NCBI GenBank assembly: GCA_035772785.1
Contig: JAOCPU010000026.1
Location: forward strand, 310,001-374,000
Source of the DNA: Phlebiopsis flavidoalba
Lineage: Eukaryota > Basidiomycota > Agaricomycetes > Polyporales > Phanerochaetaceae
Reading direction: 5' to 3'
Length of the DNA: 64,000 bases
Both the position numbers and the translations under genes were made by a program. The notes under the pieces are model-generated. The model saw only the letters and a list, made by a program, of their open reading frames with translations, did no database searches and was not told where the DNA came from. This document shows positions 36,430 to 48,703 of this stretch, piece after piece; within the stretch, counting starts at the first letter, position 1, and each line of letters starts with the position of its first letter.

Positions 36430-39400
36430 TCATTGCGTCCTGCTCGTTTCTTTCTCTTTCAGCTTCTCCTTCTCCATCGCCTTCTGCTCCGCGCGCTCGC
36501 CCTCGAGGGCACCAAACACGCGCTTCATGCGATCGTTGTACGCGCGGTCCTTCTCCTTCTGCCTCTTCTGCTGCTCCGCGGCAAGGAAGCGCGCGTCCTT
36601 GCGCAGCTCGCGGATCGCGCCCTTGCGCTCCTGCTTGTAACTGCGCCTTGACCTTTGCCGCCTCGTTGCGCTCGTGGTCCGGGTCGCGGTTTGCGCAGGT
36701 AGTTGGAGCTCGTGGCTCGAACTTGGGGATGTAGGTCGCCAATGGGATTGGCTTGTGCGCCTGCAGTGCGAGTGGCCGGCGCGACTGGCGGAGTGGGAGA
36801 ATTTGAGCAGGCGTTTCGAGAGTCTCCTCCAGCTGGCCTAGTTTCGCCTGAAGACCATATGCGTCAACAAACAAAGAGGGGTGTGAGGTGTAATAGGGGC
36901 TTACCGAAAGAGAAAGCGGGCAGGGAATCCTGCTTGATACCTCTTAACAGGGGGTACTAGCAGGCTCGAACAGCTCCACGAAAGCGTCGAGGCTCTTGTA
37001 AATCTCCGCATACTGTCTCATATAGAATCGATTGAGAGATTGAGCAGGTCGACCTTTGCCTGTTCCGGAGCAATGTCGTCCCCGAGAAGTTCGGTGAGAT
37101 CCGCTTTTCGTACTTGAAAGCTGTTTCGACTTCTTGCTGAGCACCAGTCCCTGACACCGGTCTACGACTTGAAATCGGGTGCAGAGAATGATCCCGGAAG
37201 GGACGATTCATTCTTGAAACCATGAGGTGCGAGGTGAAGGAGGGTGTTGAGGAGGAAGTTAAGCGCCTCGGGTGCGAGCCGTTTTGACAGTTCCTCGTAC
37301 TGGAGGGAAGAGCGTACAGAGGAACAGCCCGCTGGAGATGTCCTGTAATGACCGGACCCGGCAGAGCCCAAGATATGAGCCCATGAGGAGGCGTGCTGGC
37401 GAGACAACTGGGTGGTTCATATCACTGGTTGGCCATACGAGCCCTAATATTCGAAGGAACGACATCGGTTCGGGTAGTTTCCGGGCCACGTCTTGGAGTC
37501 GTGTGCATGGCTCGGTGAGCTGGCAACACGTGCGACAAGCCCCGTTTGAGTCACTTTTTGCGCATTAGGTCGAGTTTTGCGACGAAATGTTGGCAGACTG
37601 GATGGATATGATTGTTTTGTGAGGGAGTACAAATCGGGGGACGAGGGGCTGAGAAAGGACAGAGAAGCAGAAAGCGAGGTGAGGGTGGTGGGGTTGACGT
37701 TAGAGGATATGTTCTCTATGAGGACACCGGTGAGGGCCTACACAACACGTTTAGTATGCGTTAGGACGAACTATAAAGACACAAGAGAAAGCGTACTTGT
37801 AGCTTGAATTTGTTGTCTTCCGCTAAGGGGGGGCTCGGATGGTGTAGCGCACGAATCCGCTTCACCACCGTATGCAGATCGGAATCATCCCACGTCCTCT
37901 ACAATCTCGAGGAATTCGTCGTGTGTAGCAGGACACGGTTCAGGTATAAGGCAGCTCTTTTTTCTTGGACGAGCTTTTCACTCTTTGTCTTCTTCGTGCT
38001 AGACACTAACGCCTCGGACTCGCCCTCCTCGCCCGCATCCTCTGCCTCAGAGTCATGGCATGTTCGCTGAAAAATCCCCCCCTCCTCGTCTTCCTCCTCA
38101 GCTCTTTCGTGCCTCTTCGTCCCTCGTCCGCTCCCTGATCCCTCTTCGTCTCGTCATCCTCCTCCTCCTCCTCATCGCTCCCTTTCATCGACGGACGCCG
38201 CCCCAAGCCCTCCTCCAAGCCCCGCACCAAGACAAAGTCTCCCTCCTCGTTCCCATGAAATCGTCCTCCATGGTCATCTCCTCCCTCTAGCCCTCTTCTT
38301 CCCCTTCCGCCCGCCCTCATCCTCGCATATCGCTCTCCTCCTCGTCCACGCATGCGCCGCAGCCTCTTCTTCTCCCGCCTTCTCCAGTGCCTCCTTCTCC
38401 TCTAATGCCTGTTCCTCTTCCGTCTTTGTCCTGTTCCTTGGCTTTGCGCGCTTTTCAATCGAAGGCAAGCTCCCGGATCACAAAACTGGTCGTACTCCTG
38501 GTCTATGCTCCTTGTCTTGCGCTACAGCCGCAGCAAGCGGGACGGGCTGAACCTTCTCCTCTTCTTCGTCTTTCTCATCGTCCTGGGGCGGTGCACTGGA
38601 TGGGTCGGGTGCGTACAGGAGCGAGCGCAGGGAGTCGCGAGCTCCGCGTCAAGCTCGTGCCCGGAGGTTCTCGTCTTCCTCCTGCTGCGCCTGCCGCGGC
38701 AAACTTGTGCTCCTTGCTTTTCGCGATGACCTCGGAACATGACCTCGGCCTTGCTTTTCTTCCTCTCGGGCTACACGCCTGATTGTAAATTCTGAGCACA
38801 CAAAGCGCACGGTCACGCACCTCATCCTCGTCGTCTTCCTCGTCTTCTCCAAACCCACCAAAGTGACTACGGCCCACCGTCCGCCCGTCAATCTGGCCCA
38901 CACCCTCCTCTTCCTCCTCGTCATCCAGCCCGAGCCCGACATTGTCGAAATCATCGAGCTTGCCTCAGGCTCTGCCCGTAATGCGTGAGCTCGTCCTCGT
39001 CGTCGAGGTTGAACGCCGCGCCCTTGGACGTACGCTGCCGCTCGCGCGTGAACCGCTGCCCAGCAATGCGCTCCTCGAGCGACACGCTCGGGTCGTTCTC
39101 GCCGGAACCGGCGGTCGACGATGCCACCTGCACGCTCGCGTTCGTCGTACTCCTTCATGGAGGGTCTTCCTACGCTATGTCCCCACTATATCTCAGCAGG
39201 ACTCTGTAGGTAGTAGCGCAGCACGCACCTGCTCAATCCCTGCCTGCTTACTCTGCGCGGGGCGGTCCCACCACTCCCACAATCTTGCGTCCGCCGACAT
39301 CATGCTTTCAGCTTCGTGACCTTGGTGTCGAACGGGTTCATCTTCTCCTGAATCGCGCGGAGCCCGTGCGGCCTTGCGCTCCCCTTCTCCTTCTCATCCA

Positions 39401-39509
39401 GTTGTGATGTGCGTTTGCGCTTCTTCCCTCCCTGGGGCTGCTGCTTTGCGAGCCCCGCCTGCGAGAGCGCGGTGGACTTGAGCTGCGAGAGTTGGGAGCC
39501 TTTGGCCAT
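36430..39509 (-). CDS. NOP14: Nucleolar ribosome biogenesis protein NOP14
   Basis: NOP14 is a component of the U3 snoRNP small-subunit processome, needed for 18S rRNA maturation in the nucleolus. It starts MAKGSQLSQLKSTALSQAGL with MNPFDTKVTKLKA, the family N-terminus. Then come KEYDERERAGGIVDRRF, ERFTRERQRTSKGA with FNLDDEDELTHYGQSL, GQIDGRTVGRSHFGGF, EVIAKSKEHKF, a long Glu/Asp-rich centre (38.0-38.9 kb) and helical repeats around 37 kb. The C-terminus has HKPIPLATYIPKFEP, KQERKGAIRELRKDARFLAA and KEKDRAYNDRMKRVFGALEG, with the stop TGA at 36432-36430. Content and order match across the whole family length (roughly 900 residues). Multiple one-base slips break the frame, mostly in acidic and basic low-complexity parts. 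Confidence 0.93.
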
Positions 39510-40243
39510 TTTTTGTGTTTCTCTAGATTCTGAGTAGTATGTAAGTAGCTATAAGTTACCGCGGGGGTATCATAGGCCAGAGGTTGTGTGGAGGCGTGGG
39601 GTGCGGGGCAGCGTCCGCGAACCTGCTTTGCTCTCTGCTAAACGAGAGGGGGATAGAAATTTCGTAGACGCCCACACTACTGGTCCGCCATGGGCGATCG
39701 AGATCGGGGCGGGCCACAACAAGCGCAAATAGAGAGCGCTCGCTCTTCGAAGACCGAGGCACTTTCGCTGCCTCGCTCTCTCAACCCACTCTTGTATGAC
39801 TGTATATGCGCTTGAATAATGCTCTACTCTTACCTAGATACCACATCTATACTCTGCTTATTTTATAGCCCTCGTCAGCAAGCCATAGCGAGCAACAGCT
39901 CCGGCGGCCAATACCCGCCAAATGTCATACTTCCTCACTACCGGGGATATGAAGAAAGGCGCGTTGGCCTTTGTTCTCACACTGTAGCATGGAAGAAAAT
40001 GAGAGATTTGGTTTGTGTTCTCACACTGTAGCATGGAAGAAATGAGAGATTTGGGTTGTGTTCTATTAGAGGCGCGTGTTTAACGCAATGATGCAGAGAG
40101 GGAGGAGACTGAAACTAGCAAGTAGAGAAACGTATGCAAATGATCTGACAACGGCGACGAAATTCGCCCTTAACACAACCCCGTCTACACCAGAAACCGC
40201 TCACTGTTCGAACGAAGAAAGAAACAGTCCTCAAAGTCTATGC
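39510..40243. other. Intergenic region between NOP14 and GDPD genes
   Basis: This holds the NOP14 promoter and the 3' flank of the phosphodiesterase gene. Apart from the 44-bp tandem duplication, nothing coding or structural could be supported. Confidence 0.5.
39972..40058. repeat. Two-copy tandem duplication, period 44 bp
   Basis: The unit starts tgttctcacactgtagcatg at 39972 and again at 40016. Copies are near identical; the second has three A instead of four in the ggaagaaa run and one extra G before the end. Confidence 0.8.
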
Positions 40244-41507
40244 CTACTTCATCGGCGCGACGACCTCGATCTTAAATGGCCCCGCCGCGGCTCTCGAGCC
40301 ATGCCTTCGCACGCATACGGAACAGCGCCTGGACGGGCGTGTGTAGTAGCGCATCGACGTCCAGAGGAACAGCCGGCCGTGCTGGCTCGCGATCTTGTCG
40401 TAGTCGACTATATGCGCTGTGGTGAGTCGAGTTCCGGGGTTGAGAGTACGTTGCGCACCTTGCAATGCGGCTCGCAAGTCGAGCCAACGTCTTAGTCACG
40501 TCGGTGAGAATCGCGTCGACGCCCCACCGGACGGCCTCCATCATGCATGCGGTGGTCGTTGACGGGTAGCCATACCATGAGGCTCTTTTCCTGCAGCCTT
40601 GCACTCATTCCTGAACCTAGAAGCGCGAAGTTTAGATTCAGCAGCACCGAAGGCACTAACGAAGCGTACTTTTCGCCATCCGCAGTCGTCAAGCTCCCGA
40701 ACCACATCGAGAACGCATCGACGTGGTCCCAGAAGACACTCGCGCGCAATGTTCACGTCCACGCCGATGTACGAGCGCTTGCAATACGGCAGGTGCGTCT
40801 TTGCATGTGGAATGAACGTCGGGTGCCAAAGCCCGATGAGCAGGCGCGGCGCGAGGACGGGTCTCCCAGCCCTCGTGCGACGAGATGATGTCGTGCATGA
40901 GGCTGAAAAGCCGCGCCGGGTCGTTCTGCACCTTCACGTCGACGTTGAACTTGATGTTCAGGTTCTCGGGCTGTGGCGCATCGGTGTCAGCTCCGGGTAC
41001 GGACGTGAACGCGACGCACCTTCATCAGCAGCGCACAACCGTCTCCGCGAAAGTTGGAATGGACTGTGCGGGGACTTTTTGGTGTGTGCGGAGGTGCTCC
41101 ATCCCGTAGGCACCGTACCAATTCTGCTCCCTGATCAACCCCTTGCCGTTCGTTGTCCTGTCCAACGCTGCGCATCATGAGCAAACAAAATCAGAAGGGA
41201 GCGGCAAAGAGGCTCACAGGGATCGTGGAACATGAGGACAACGCCGTCTACGGAAACGTGGACGTCTGTTCTCGGAGGTTACGGAGTGCAACAGCGAACG
41301 TCGGGGTCACTAAATACCACTCTCGATGTGCTCCTCGGCGCCGTCGCGCATGGCGGCTTCGAAGCTGGCGAGCGTGTTCTCATGGGTACGCAGCGGAGGC
41401 CTGGAAGGTTGTTAGGAGTCTGCTCGCTGTGTTGTGTGGCTGACCGTGGCGACGTACACCGCGTTGGTGGCCCCAGACACTCGGGTAGGTTTTCTTGTTC
41501 GGGACAT
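40244..41507 (-). CDS. Glycerophosphodiester phosphodiesterase family protein
   Basis: It hydrolyses glycerophosphodiesters to glycerol-3-phosphate and an alcohol, with a TIM-barrel fold. Blocks in order are PEC-WGH (41.48 kb, equivalent to the family's WGHRG), YPENTLASFEAAMRDGAE (about 41.38-41.34 kb), DVHVSVDGVVLMFHDP (about 41.26 kb) with the catalytic HD pair, LDRT-NGKGL-like text near 41.15 kb, VQNDPARLFSLMHDIISSHE with GWET (40.94-40.87 kb), VDAFSMWFGSLTTADGEKY (40.71 kb), KSLMVW-TVNDHRM (40.58 kb), WGVDAILTDVTKT (40.50 kb) and a C-terminal helix VQALFRMRAKAWLESR with FKIEVVAPMK. The start ATG at 41507-41505 gives a short basic leader. Frame slips are frequent, including inside the first barrel strand. 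Confidence 0.88.
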
Positions 41508-42386
41508 GGCTGCAATGAGGATGGCTCTGCGGAACAAAAGAGATGGTGGACGTCGTCGGGAGGAGGGCGAACAGCGCAGCGTGGGCTTTTATATGTGGCG
41601 CATCCGCGGGTGAGGTAAGATTTGGGTCATGCTCTAAGAGGTGCTGCCCCGGAAGATCATCTGGCGACCCGCAAGCAAATTCACAGTCCTACTGAGTCGG
41701 AAGAGAACCGAGGCGGTGGTAATATGGCGCGACCGAGAGTGCCATTTTTCGTGGTCCGAAGTGCACGCCCAGCGGAGGGTGGCAATCACACAAGAGCAGA
41801 GATGCGCCGAACGTGTTCCCTGCGCGGGCGGGCGGTAGTCTGCGGTAGTGGCCCCCGGAACCAAGTCCCGCCAACGCACGATCCCCTTTACGCAACACTC
41901 TCAGAGCCACGTTCGCTGTTGCTCCCGCGGACTGCCTCGAAAGGACGACGATGATCTCAAGGGCGACTGCTCGCAGAGATAAGCAGTCTGAAATAACAAC
42001 TCCGGGGCGGCTGCGCCACCACCCGCGGCACCAATTGCAGCAAAAGAATAAATGTGGGGTTTCCTCGCGCCTACAACAACTCCATGCGTAAATTCCAGGG
42101 CCTTTGCGAGTTAAAATGAAAGCCACAGTCCTGCCCATGTTTGTGCCAAGCGACGCGGACCACGGTGACTGGCTGTGTTAGCCTTTTAAACTCGCGCATG
42201 CCGTCTAGACCACTGCCCGTCTGTCAAATGACCGGCAGCGCCAAAGAGTCGCGTCTCCCTACTCCCCCGCGCAGGACGCACAATGCACTCCCATCCGCCG
42301 CCGCTTGACGCCGACCTACGTCGACCTTGTGCACCTTGCTGCAAGTACGATCACTGGCCCCCGCGAACCGGATCCCGAAGCCCAGC
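41508..42386. other. Intergenic, divergent promoters of GDPD and MogA-MoeA genes
   Basis: The genes on either side point away from this stretch. Frames on the minus strand (41.69-42.14 kb) are Arg/Gly/Cys-rich and unlike either neighbour. I see no recognisable domain or RNA. Confidence 0.4.
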
Positions 42387-45107
42387 ATGTCCAAGATACG
42401 CGTCGCCGTGCTCACAGGTGCGCCATCGGGGCCACCATCTGAGCCGCACGCGCGAGATCGACGCCCACAGTGAGGCGACAACCGTGCGTCTCGGAAATGC
42501 GACCGTGCAGACAAGTCCTGGGACCTACCATCCAGGAAATTGTGCAGCAGAATGGCTATGACTGTTTAGAGAAGCCGGATCGTGCCCGAGCAGACGAGGT
42601 CCGCGATACGCGACGCCTGTGCGTGCAATGGCGGACACACAAGGATCACAGCAGACTGGATTATCACCACTGGCGGGACCGTGTATTCGGCGTGCGGGAC
42701 AGAACACCTGAGGTGCGTTACAACCCCCTCTGCATTGCAATGTCAAGAAATTGTAACACGTAATATCATATAGGCTCTGTCACTCGCCCTAACAAAACCC
42801 CTCCCTTCCCCTCCCTACTCCCCTTCGCCACCGCTTTTAGAACGCGAGGCTCCGGGCATCGTCCCACCTCCTGCTCTCGAGCTCCTTGCAGAAAACCAAC
42901 CGCCTTCGCGGCGCTCGCAGAGGGCGCGCCCGTAGCAGGGACGGTCAAGTGAATGCCACTCGTCGTGACACTCCCTGGCAGCGTCGGGTGTCAAGGCGGT
43001 CAAGGAGAACCTCGATGTCGGCGCTGCCTCGCGTCCCGGCCGGTCCGTCGGAACACGCGATCGACCTCGTCCGGGGGGGGGGCGGGGGCGTGCACACTGG
43101 GAAGCAAGTGCACGCCGCGCTGTCGCGAGTGCGCCCCGCCCAGAGCACATCTAACGCCGGCTGCACGAGCACCACCACCACCACCACGGGCACCACCATG
43201 GGCGCATGCCGGCCACCCGCCGTCCCCCCCGTGCCCCGCACCGCGCTCTCGCACGATCCCTCCGCGCCCGGTACGCACAGCTGCCGCGGGGACGAATGTC
43301 CAATATGTGGACGACAGCCTCTGCCTAGTCTCCCGCGCGCCACAGGATCTCGCCCTACCCGCTGCTCACGCTAGGAACGCGCTCGCGTGCATCCTCCGCG
43401 TAAGTCCAGCCGCCACTGGAACGCGCGCGAACTGCCACTGCCCGTTTGTCCTTCTTTTTGTTCCTTTCCCTCTGCTCATCCTGATATAACTCTGCGCAGG
43501 TGACGCCCGAGTTGCGCGGGTGCGTGCTAGCCGAGGACGCAGACACACGCGCCGTCCGAACGTGCCCTCCACATACACAACCAACGTCGACGGCTACGCG
43601 CCGTGCGCTGTACCGCCTCTTCACCTTTTAACCCCCCTCGTTCGACCAGCTAACGGCCCCACAGCAACCGACCCCCCGGGCGTATACAAAGTACCTGACC
43701 CCTCACCACCACTCACTAAAACCGACCCACTACCCGGCCGGTGCAATATTCCGCATCAACAACCGGTGCGCGCCGCTGCCCCGCGGGCGCCGACGCAAGG
43801 TGCTCATGGTCGAGGACACACAGCTGGCGTCGACTAGACGACGCGAGCAGCAGGGCGAGGAGTCGGACAGAGGTCGAGTCCGCGCTCATGCGTCAGGGGT
43901 CGCGCCCCGCGCGAAGAACACGCGCGCGCCGGGGTCCGGCTGCGCGCAAGGGCGAGCTTAATGGCTCGAGCGCGGGACCGTCGTGCACGCGCACAGGTGG
44001 CGAGATCGGGACGCTCGCGTTCGGGGCCGGCAGAAGGTGCGTCGTCGCTTTGCGCCACGTTCTGTGTGTATGGGGTTCTGACTGGGTGTAGGTGCTTGCG
44101 TATCCCGCGCCGGTCGTCGCGCGGTACTGTTTGTGAGCTACGGGCAATGAGTTGCTCTGACGTGCAGAGGCCCGCAGGCGCTCACGCGCGGGTGACGGCT
44201 GGGGGCGGGATTTGGGAACACGAATAAGCGCCCATCGCCCACTCGCCTCGGCCCGCTGCGCTCGTCACGGGGCTCGGATACCGTGTGCTAGACCTCGGTA
44301 TTGTGCCCGACTCGTACGTTTCCTCCTCCCTCCTTCTCCTATCTTACGTCCGTGCTGACGAGATGTAGTAGCCTGGACGACAACACGTCGCAGCCGATGC
44401 GCCGTCCGCGTGGCCTCTCCGACAGCGCGACGTGGTGCTCACGACAGGCGGCACGAGCCATTTTGGGCGCGAGCGACCTGCCTCAAGCCCCCGTCATCGA
44501 GCGCACCTCGGGGGCACCCGGTCCATCTTCGCGGGCTTGTCGCGATCATAGCCGGGCAAGCCGACGACGTTCGCGACTGTCCCCCGCCGCGGGCAAAGAG
44601 ACCTGTCCCGTCTTTGCGCTGCCGAAGGGAACCCATCCCGCGTCGGCGCTTGGTCACGGGTTCCATGTATTTTCGCTGGAGCTGCCCGCGCTGAGGAGGC
44701 TTGGTGGGTGGCCAGCGGAGAGGAGTCAGTTGCCGCGTGTGAGGGCCAAGGTAGTGTCTCGCTGTGTTCCGTTCTTTGTGCAACCGTGTGTTGAGGTTTG
44801 CTGTAGTTGCACGATACAATGCGCCTCGATACGCGCGTGGAGTTCCATCGGGTTACAGTCGTCGCCGAGTCTGAGGGACTGAAGGCATACACAGCACCGG
44901 TGGACAGCGGTACCAGCGCGCACGTGGCGAGTTCTGGCCGGGGCGAACGCTCTAGTGGTCTTGCCCATGTCCACGGAGGGAGGGCCTACGGAGTTAAAGG
45001 CAGGGGAGCATGGTCGACGATGCGATCATAATGGGGGAACTCAGGCCCCGCAGCACTAAGTTGGTGGAAACGGAAATGAGTAAAGTTGGCGATACGATAT
45101 CTTGGTA
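42387..45107 (+). CDS. Gephyrin/CnxE-type bifunctional molybdenum cofactor synthesis protein (MogA-MoeA fusion)
   Basis: It adenylates molybdopterin (MogA-like domain) and inserts molybdate (MoeA-like domain) in the cytosol. The start MSKIRVAVLT is at 42387. The MogA part continues TIQEIVQQNGYDC, the VPDEADEIRD and ITTGGTGFGVRDRTPE region (42.58-42.71 kb, in broken frames), AGTVK and LVVTLPGSV (about 42.95 kb), and AVKENLDV. One frame of the linker at 43.17-43.21 kb reads HEHHHHHHGHHHGRM. The MoeA part shows SPYPLLTLxDAL (43.35 kb), the VPSTYTTNVDGYA motif (43.56 kb), FRINTGAPLP-like text (43.75 kb), KPVVAVLSTGNELL (44.13 kb), DVVLTTGGTS (44.43 kb), VHFGRVAIKPGKPTTFATVP (44.52 kb), a GNPASA equivalent (44.63 kb) and VEFHRVTVVAESEGLKAYT (44.85 kb). 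Frame slips occur in almost every block. The stop is placed at the last compatible TAA (about 45.1 kb). Confidence 0.85.
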
Positions 45108-46819
45108 AGCGGGAGGGCACAAGGGAACTAGTTCCCTTTCTTCTTCCTCCATAGCACGCCAACTCCTGTATAGATAGTCCATTGGAGAAGGTCTCCTTAC
45201 AACGAATGATAATCATAATACTTGCCATCGCGTCCACCCTTGCCTGGTCGAGCACCGCCCATCATCTGAGGAACAGCTGTTCACGCTGCCTAACAAGCAA
45301 ATCTGTAGACCGCGCCTCGCGCTTTTCCAGCTTGTCATCACCTGTCGGTATACGTGTAGAGCCGCGAGAGGTCGGCCTTTTGTGCTCTCTGCGGCGTTGT
45401 CCACTCTATCGGCGCCGACGTTAGCTATTAGTGGCTGAAGTATGTAATAGCAAAGGTGTAAACCGCGAGAATCGCGTCACCCGAAGTACGCCAGGCAACT
45501 GCATGCTCGGGTCGCCGCTTCTGCAAAATGTTCATCCGCCCTCTCATCACCGCGATAGTAACAAGCAGTTCACTTGATCTGCGGCTCAATCTCGTCTGTG
45601 AGTGATCTGATTTGTACTTGCGAACTGTGGCTTCGTCAACGAGAAGAAAGACGCGTTCATTGTCGAGAACTTTGAAGATGCGCACTAGGGCAAGGTCGGT
45701 ATGTGCCGCTGACGTATTATGTGTCCTGTTGCTTCGTATGCCTGAGCCATTATGACTAGTATGAATGATAAGCCAGCAGCTAGGGTGCATGGGAGCTCAC
45801 CTCGTCGCAACAATCCTCCCGAGCGCCATGAGCACGACTCGCTTCAGCGTACTGAATCGGTCGGAGCTGTAACAGACACAGCAATTGTGTTGTCGTGTGC
45901 CACGATTAGACTGTTCGACCCAGATGGTTCCCCACAAATACACGAATCGCTGTGACTGATGGCGTAGGTGCCATATTTTCGTGGGTGCAGACAGACAGCC
46001 TCGACATCCTATTCTGGCCCGGTCCATGGTTAGTGGAATGCCAAGATGCGGCCGTAACGCGCGCGACCACCCGAAGCGCGTTCCAAACTTCCGAATTGCA
46101 GCTCCTGCCCGCCGCCTTGTATAAAGCGCTCGAAAACTTTGTTTCTTTTGCTCTTCATAGTGTCCTCCGCTGTCGCCGTCGGAAAGCGTTAGGCCCCTCG
46201 CGGGCGTCAGGGATTTACTTCTCCTGAGTGACGTTCAATTTCTGGTCGACGGAGCGAGTGTGCCTCTGCGGGGTGCTCAAAACCCCCCTAGACCGAGGCC
46301 GCGCTGCCCTGCTCCCTCTCGCGCGGGTGCCACAGCTGAGGTCCGCGTTTCGGCGTGTCGATTCGCTGGAGGGGTCGATGTTGGTGGTGCGGCGGCGTTA
46401 TATTCCTGTACTTTGCCGTACTTTGCTACTATGTGGCTTTGACGGTTTGGTGAAACCATAACGCATACACACCTCCCACTCTATGCTTACACTTTGTCTC
46501 TACCTGTAGTACTGCAATACCAATTATTTTTTTTCCAAAAGCTCTTGTTTGCTCTCGATTGAATCAACCGCCGACGCAATGCAAGGGTCAAATCGAGGAG
46601 TATGGAGTTTGCGGTGGTTTACGGGGGGACACGGATTGCGGGCTTGTTGCGTGCGACCACCATTACCCAAGCGAGGCATGGTCGTCTGACTTCCTTTCAC
46701 GCCTTGACACCTCCCATGACACGCTTCAGGCATGCACAGAACACCCGGAGCAACATCCTCAAACGACCCCATCTCACCCCCTTCGCCCGAGACTTCACTA
46801 GCATACCTCTCTGACAACC
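45108..46819. other. Unassigned region
   Basis: Open frames are present (45428-45790 and 45797-46027 minus; 46228-46461 plus), but no family was recognised. The pieces 45.4-46.0 kb on the minus strand include TDLALVRIFKVLDNERVFLL and might be an exon of an unknown gene. 46.1-46.4 kb plus has a short hydrophobic run and GASVPLRGAQ. Nothing firm could be built. Confidence 0.3.
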
Positions 46820-48703
46820 ATGTCTTCCAATGCCTGGGTCGAACCAGAAACTCAGACAAACATCCGTCGGAGGCGACTTGAAACGCTCAAGCGAAACCAC
46901 ATTCGCGGTACCTAGAGCGAGGTGAAGCCTCAAAGATGGCCATGGGCAGGACACCTTCCTATTATCGTTGGATGGAGACCTATGAGCGAGAAAGCTGAGA
47001 AAGAAGATTGGCAGTGCAATTGCGAAAGGTGTGTAGACGTTTTTCCGCTACTGTTAAATCTAACGTGATGACCCTGTCCTAGGAGCAGCGGGAAGGTGAG
47101 CCAGTCACGCTTCTCGCGACCGAGAATCCTCATCATTTGAGATTTATCAGATACAAGGAGGTCATTGAATGGGATGTAACTCTTTATGCGTGGATGGAAT
47201 CGGCTGCAATGTACCTTCGGTAAGTGTTCGTGACCTCAGCCGTCCACGGTCCAAGGTTCGTGTTTGAACTGGTGTCAGGGATTGGCCAACCTACTCTAGA
47301 AGCCGTACAGGCAACACGTACCGACGGCAAGGACGAAGCAGCCATCCAATCTCTACAGTGGTCAGACGAAGAGATTCAGAAGATTGTATGTATGGTCATC
47401 AGGACTTCGGATGATTGCTGGCTAAATGTCAGTGAAGGCGAAAATGTGGGGTCCGCAAATGCATTATGTGACTATATGCGGTACGTTTGGGACCATACCA
47501 TTTGCTAGACAATTGGCTTGACCTGACTGCACCTGGTTAGAACTTGATGCAGGTACACTATACTTCCGCATCGCGCTCGAAAGCGGCATTCACATCAATT
47601 CCAGGACAGCCCAACCTCGGACCCGACATTGGATGGACCATATTGTGGTGCCTTTTTCTCAACTGACCCACACAACCCCTTCGTGGGACTAGTCTTCAAG
47701 GTATATCTACATTTACGCTTGTACCGCAAGTTCTCGTTGATTTTTCGCTAGGGTACACATCCAGAATCATGGCAAGAACTGCTGGTTGATCTACATTACC
47801 CTCCCGTGCGTGCGCAAGACGGTCATGTGTGGTGCACGCAGGTGTCCCACGGTATATACGCCACGCTTTTCGAACCGTTTGACGTTCTCAGGTGGCCAGA
47901 CTCCCTTCGGTGGGTAGAAACGCTGATTTATTTACGAAGATAGTCTCACACGCAATATTTCTAGAATACATCAAGTACACGGTGTGCACCATGATAGCGG
48001 AACGTATACGTGCAGCACAGGCTCTACAGTGTATTTACACATAACGGTAAGTTACAAGTTGACATTCGCGCACCGTGATTAATCGGCCAATGCCGCCAGG
48101 GGCATTCACTTGGTGCATCCTACGGCTCACTGTTCTACGACGGCCGAACTATTACGATTATACAACAATGCACCTATCGCACCACTGAATGCCGGACCCC
48201 CAACATGTGTTTTGCGTGATCTATACAGCTTGGCTGCCCACGCTTTGGCCTCGCAGACTTTGCCGACGCCTTCGCGCTGGCCGTCGACGAACACGAGGGA
48301 TCCTCCTGGCGCATTGTTTTTGCTCGCGACGACCCGGTGTGCCTGGTTCCGCCTGTTCTCATCACAGATCCGAAATTTGTCCACTTGGACAGTAGCGTAT
48401 GAGGTTTCAGACTCTGCGTCGCCTATGGTGATTCCCAGTGAGAGAAGTGAACATCCAAGGCCGCCATTACCCGTTGTTACAATCAACATGTCGAATCACA
48501 GTGCGCCCTCTTCCTTTCATATGGAAATAGCCATGTCTCATGCACGAGGTTTTGTAGCACCCTGGGCATACTTTCAATGCTCTTCATCATGCTGCATCAC
48601 AACTCTCGTAAATGGCGTGAGCTGCGCGAATGCTCCTGCTGTGGCGTTCCCTGGTTATCATTGTGGGAGTAATCGGTCGCCGGTCGCCGTACAATCTCAC
48701 TAG
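46820..48703 (+). CDS. Class 3 (Rhizomucor-type) lipase-like alpha/beta hydrolase
   Basis: A probable serine hydrolase acting on acylglycerols or related esters. Several short exons separated by 50-60 nt introns give DWQCNCER, EVIEWDVTLYAWMESAAMYL (47.16-47.22 kb), SLQWSDEEIQKIVCMVIRTS (about 47.35 kb), TLYFRIALESGIHINSRTAQ (47.56 kb), HPESWQELLVDLHYPPVRAQ with DGHVWCTQVSHGIYATLFEP (47.76-47.88 kb), then GHSLGASYGSL with the nucleophile Ser codon at 48106-48108. RFGLADFADAFALAVDEHEG and IVFARDDPVCLVPP (48.25-48.35 kb) supply the expected acidic residue. The catalytic His is not identified with confidence. No signal peptide is visible at the proposed start, so an intracellular enzyme is possible. 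The start and the final exon are tentative. Confidence 0.8.

Noticed and set aside
38006..38353. Gly/Arg-rich minus-strand frame as an RGG-box RNA-binding protein
   Set aside because: It overlaps the acidic centre of NOP14 in a shifted frame; the Glu-rich frame fits the family.
42945..43343. Minus-strand Val/Gly-rich frame (VVPVVVVVVLVQPAL) as a membrane protein
   Set aside because: It is the antisense reading of the CAC-repeat histidine linker in the molybdenum-cofactor gene.
44986..45255. Minus-strand frame overlapping the end of the MogA-MoeA gene
   Set aside because: It is antisense to the conserved C-terminus of the molybdenum-cofactor gene and shows no motif.
45182..45424. Small secreted protein with a signal-peptide-like start (MIIIILAIASTLAWSS)
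   Set aside because: The hydrophobic run comes from an AT-rich patch; downstream text has no Cys pattern or splice continuation, so a real effector-like gene cannot be supported.
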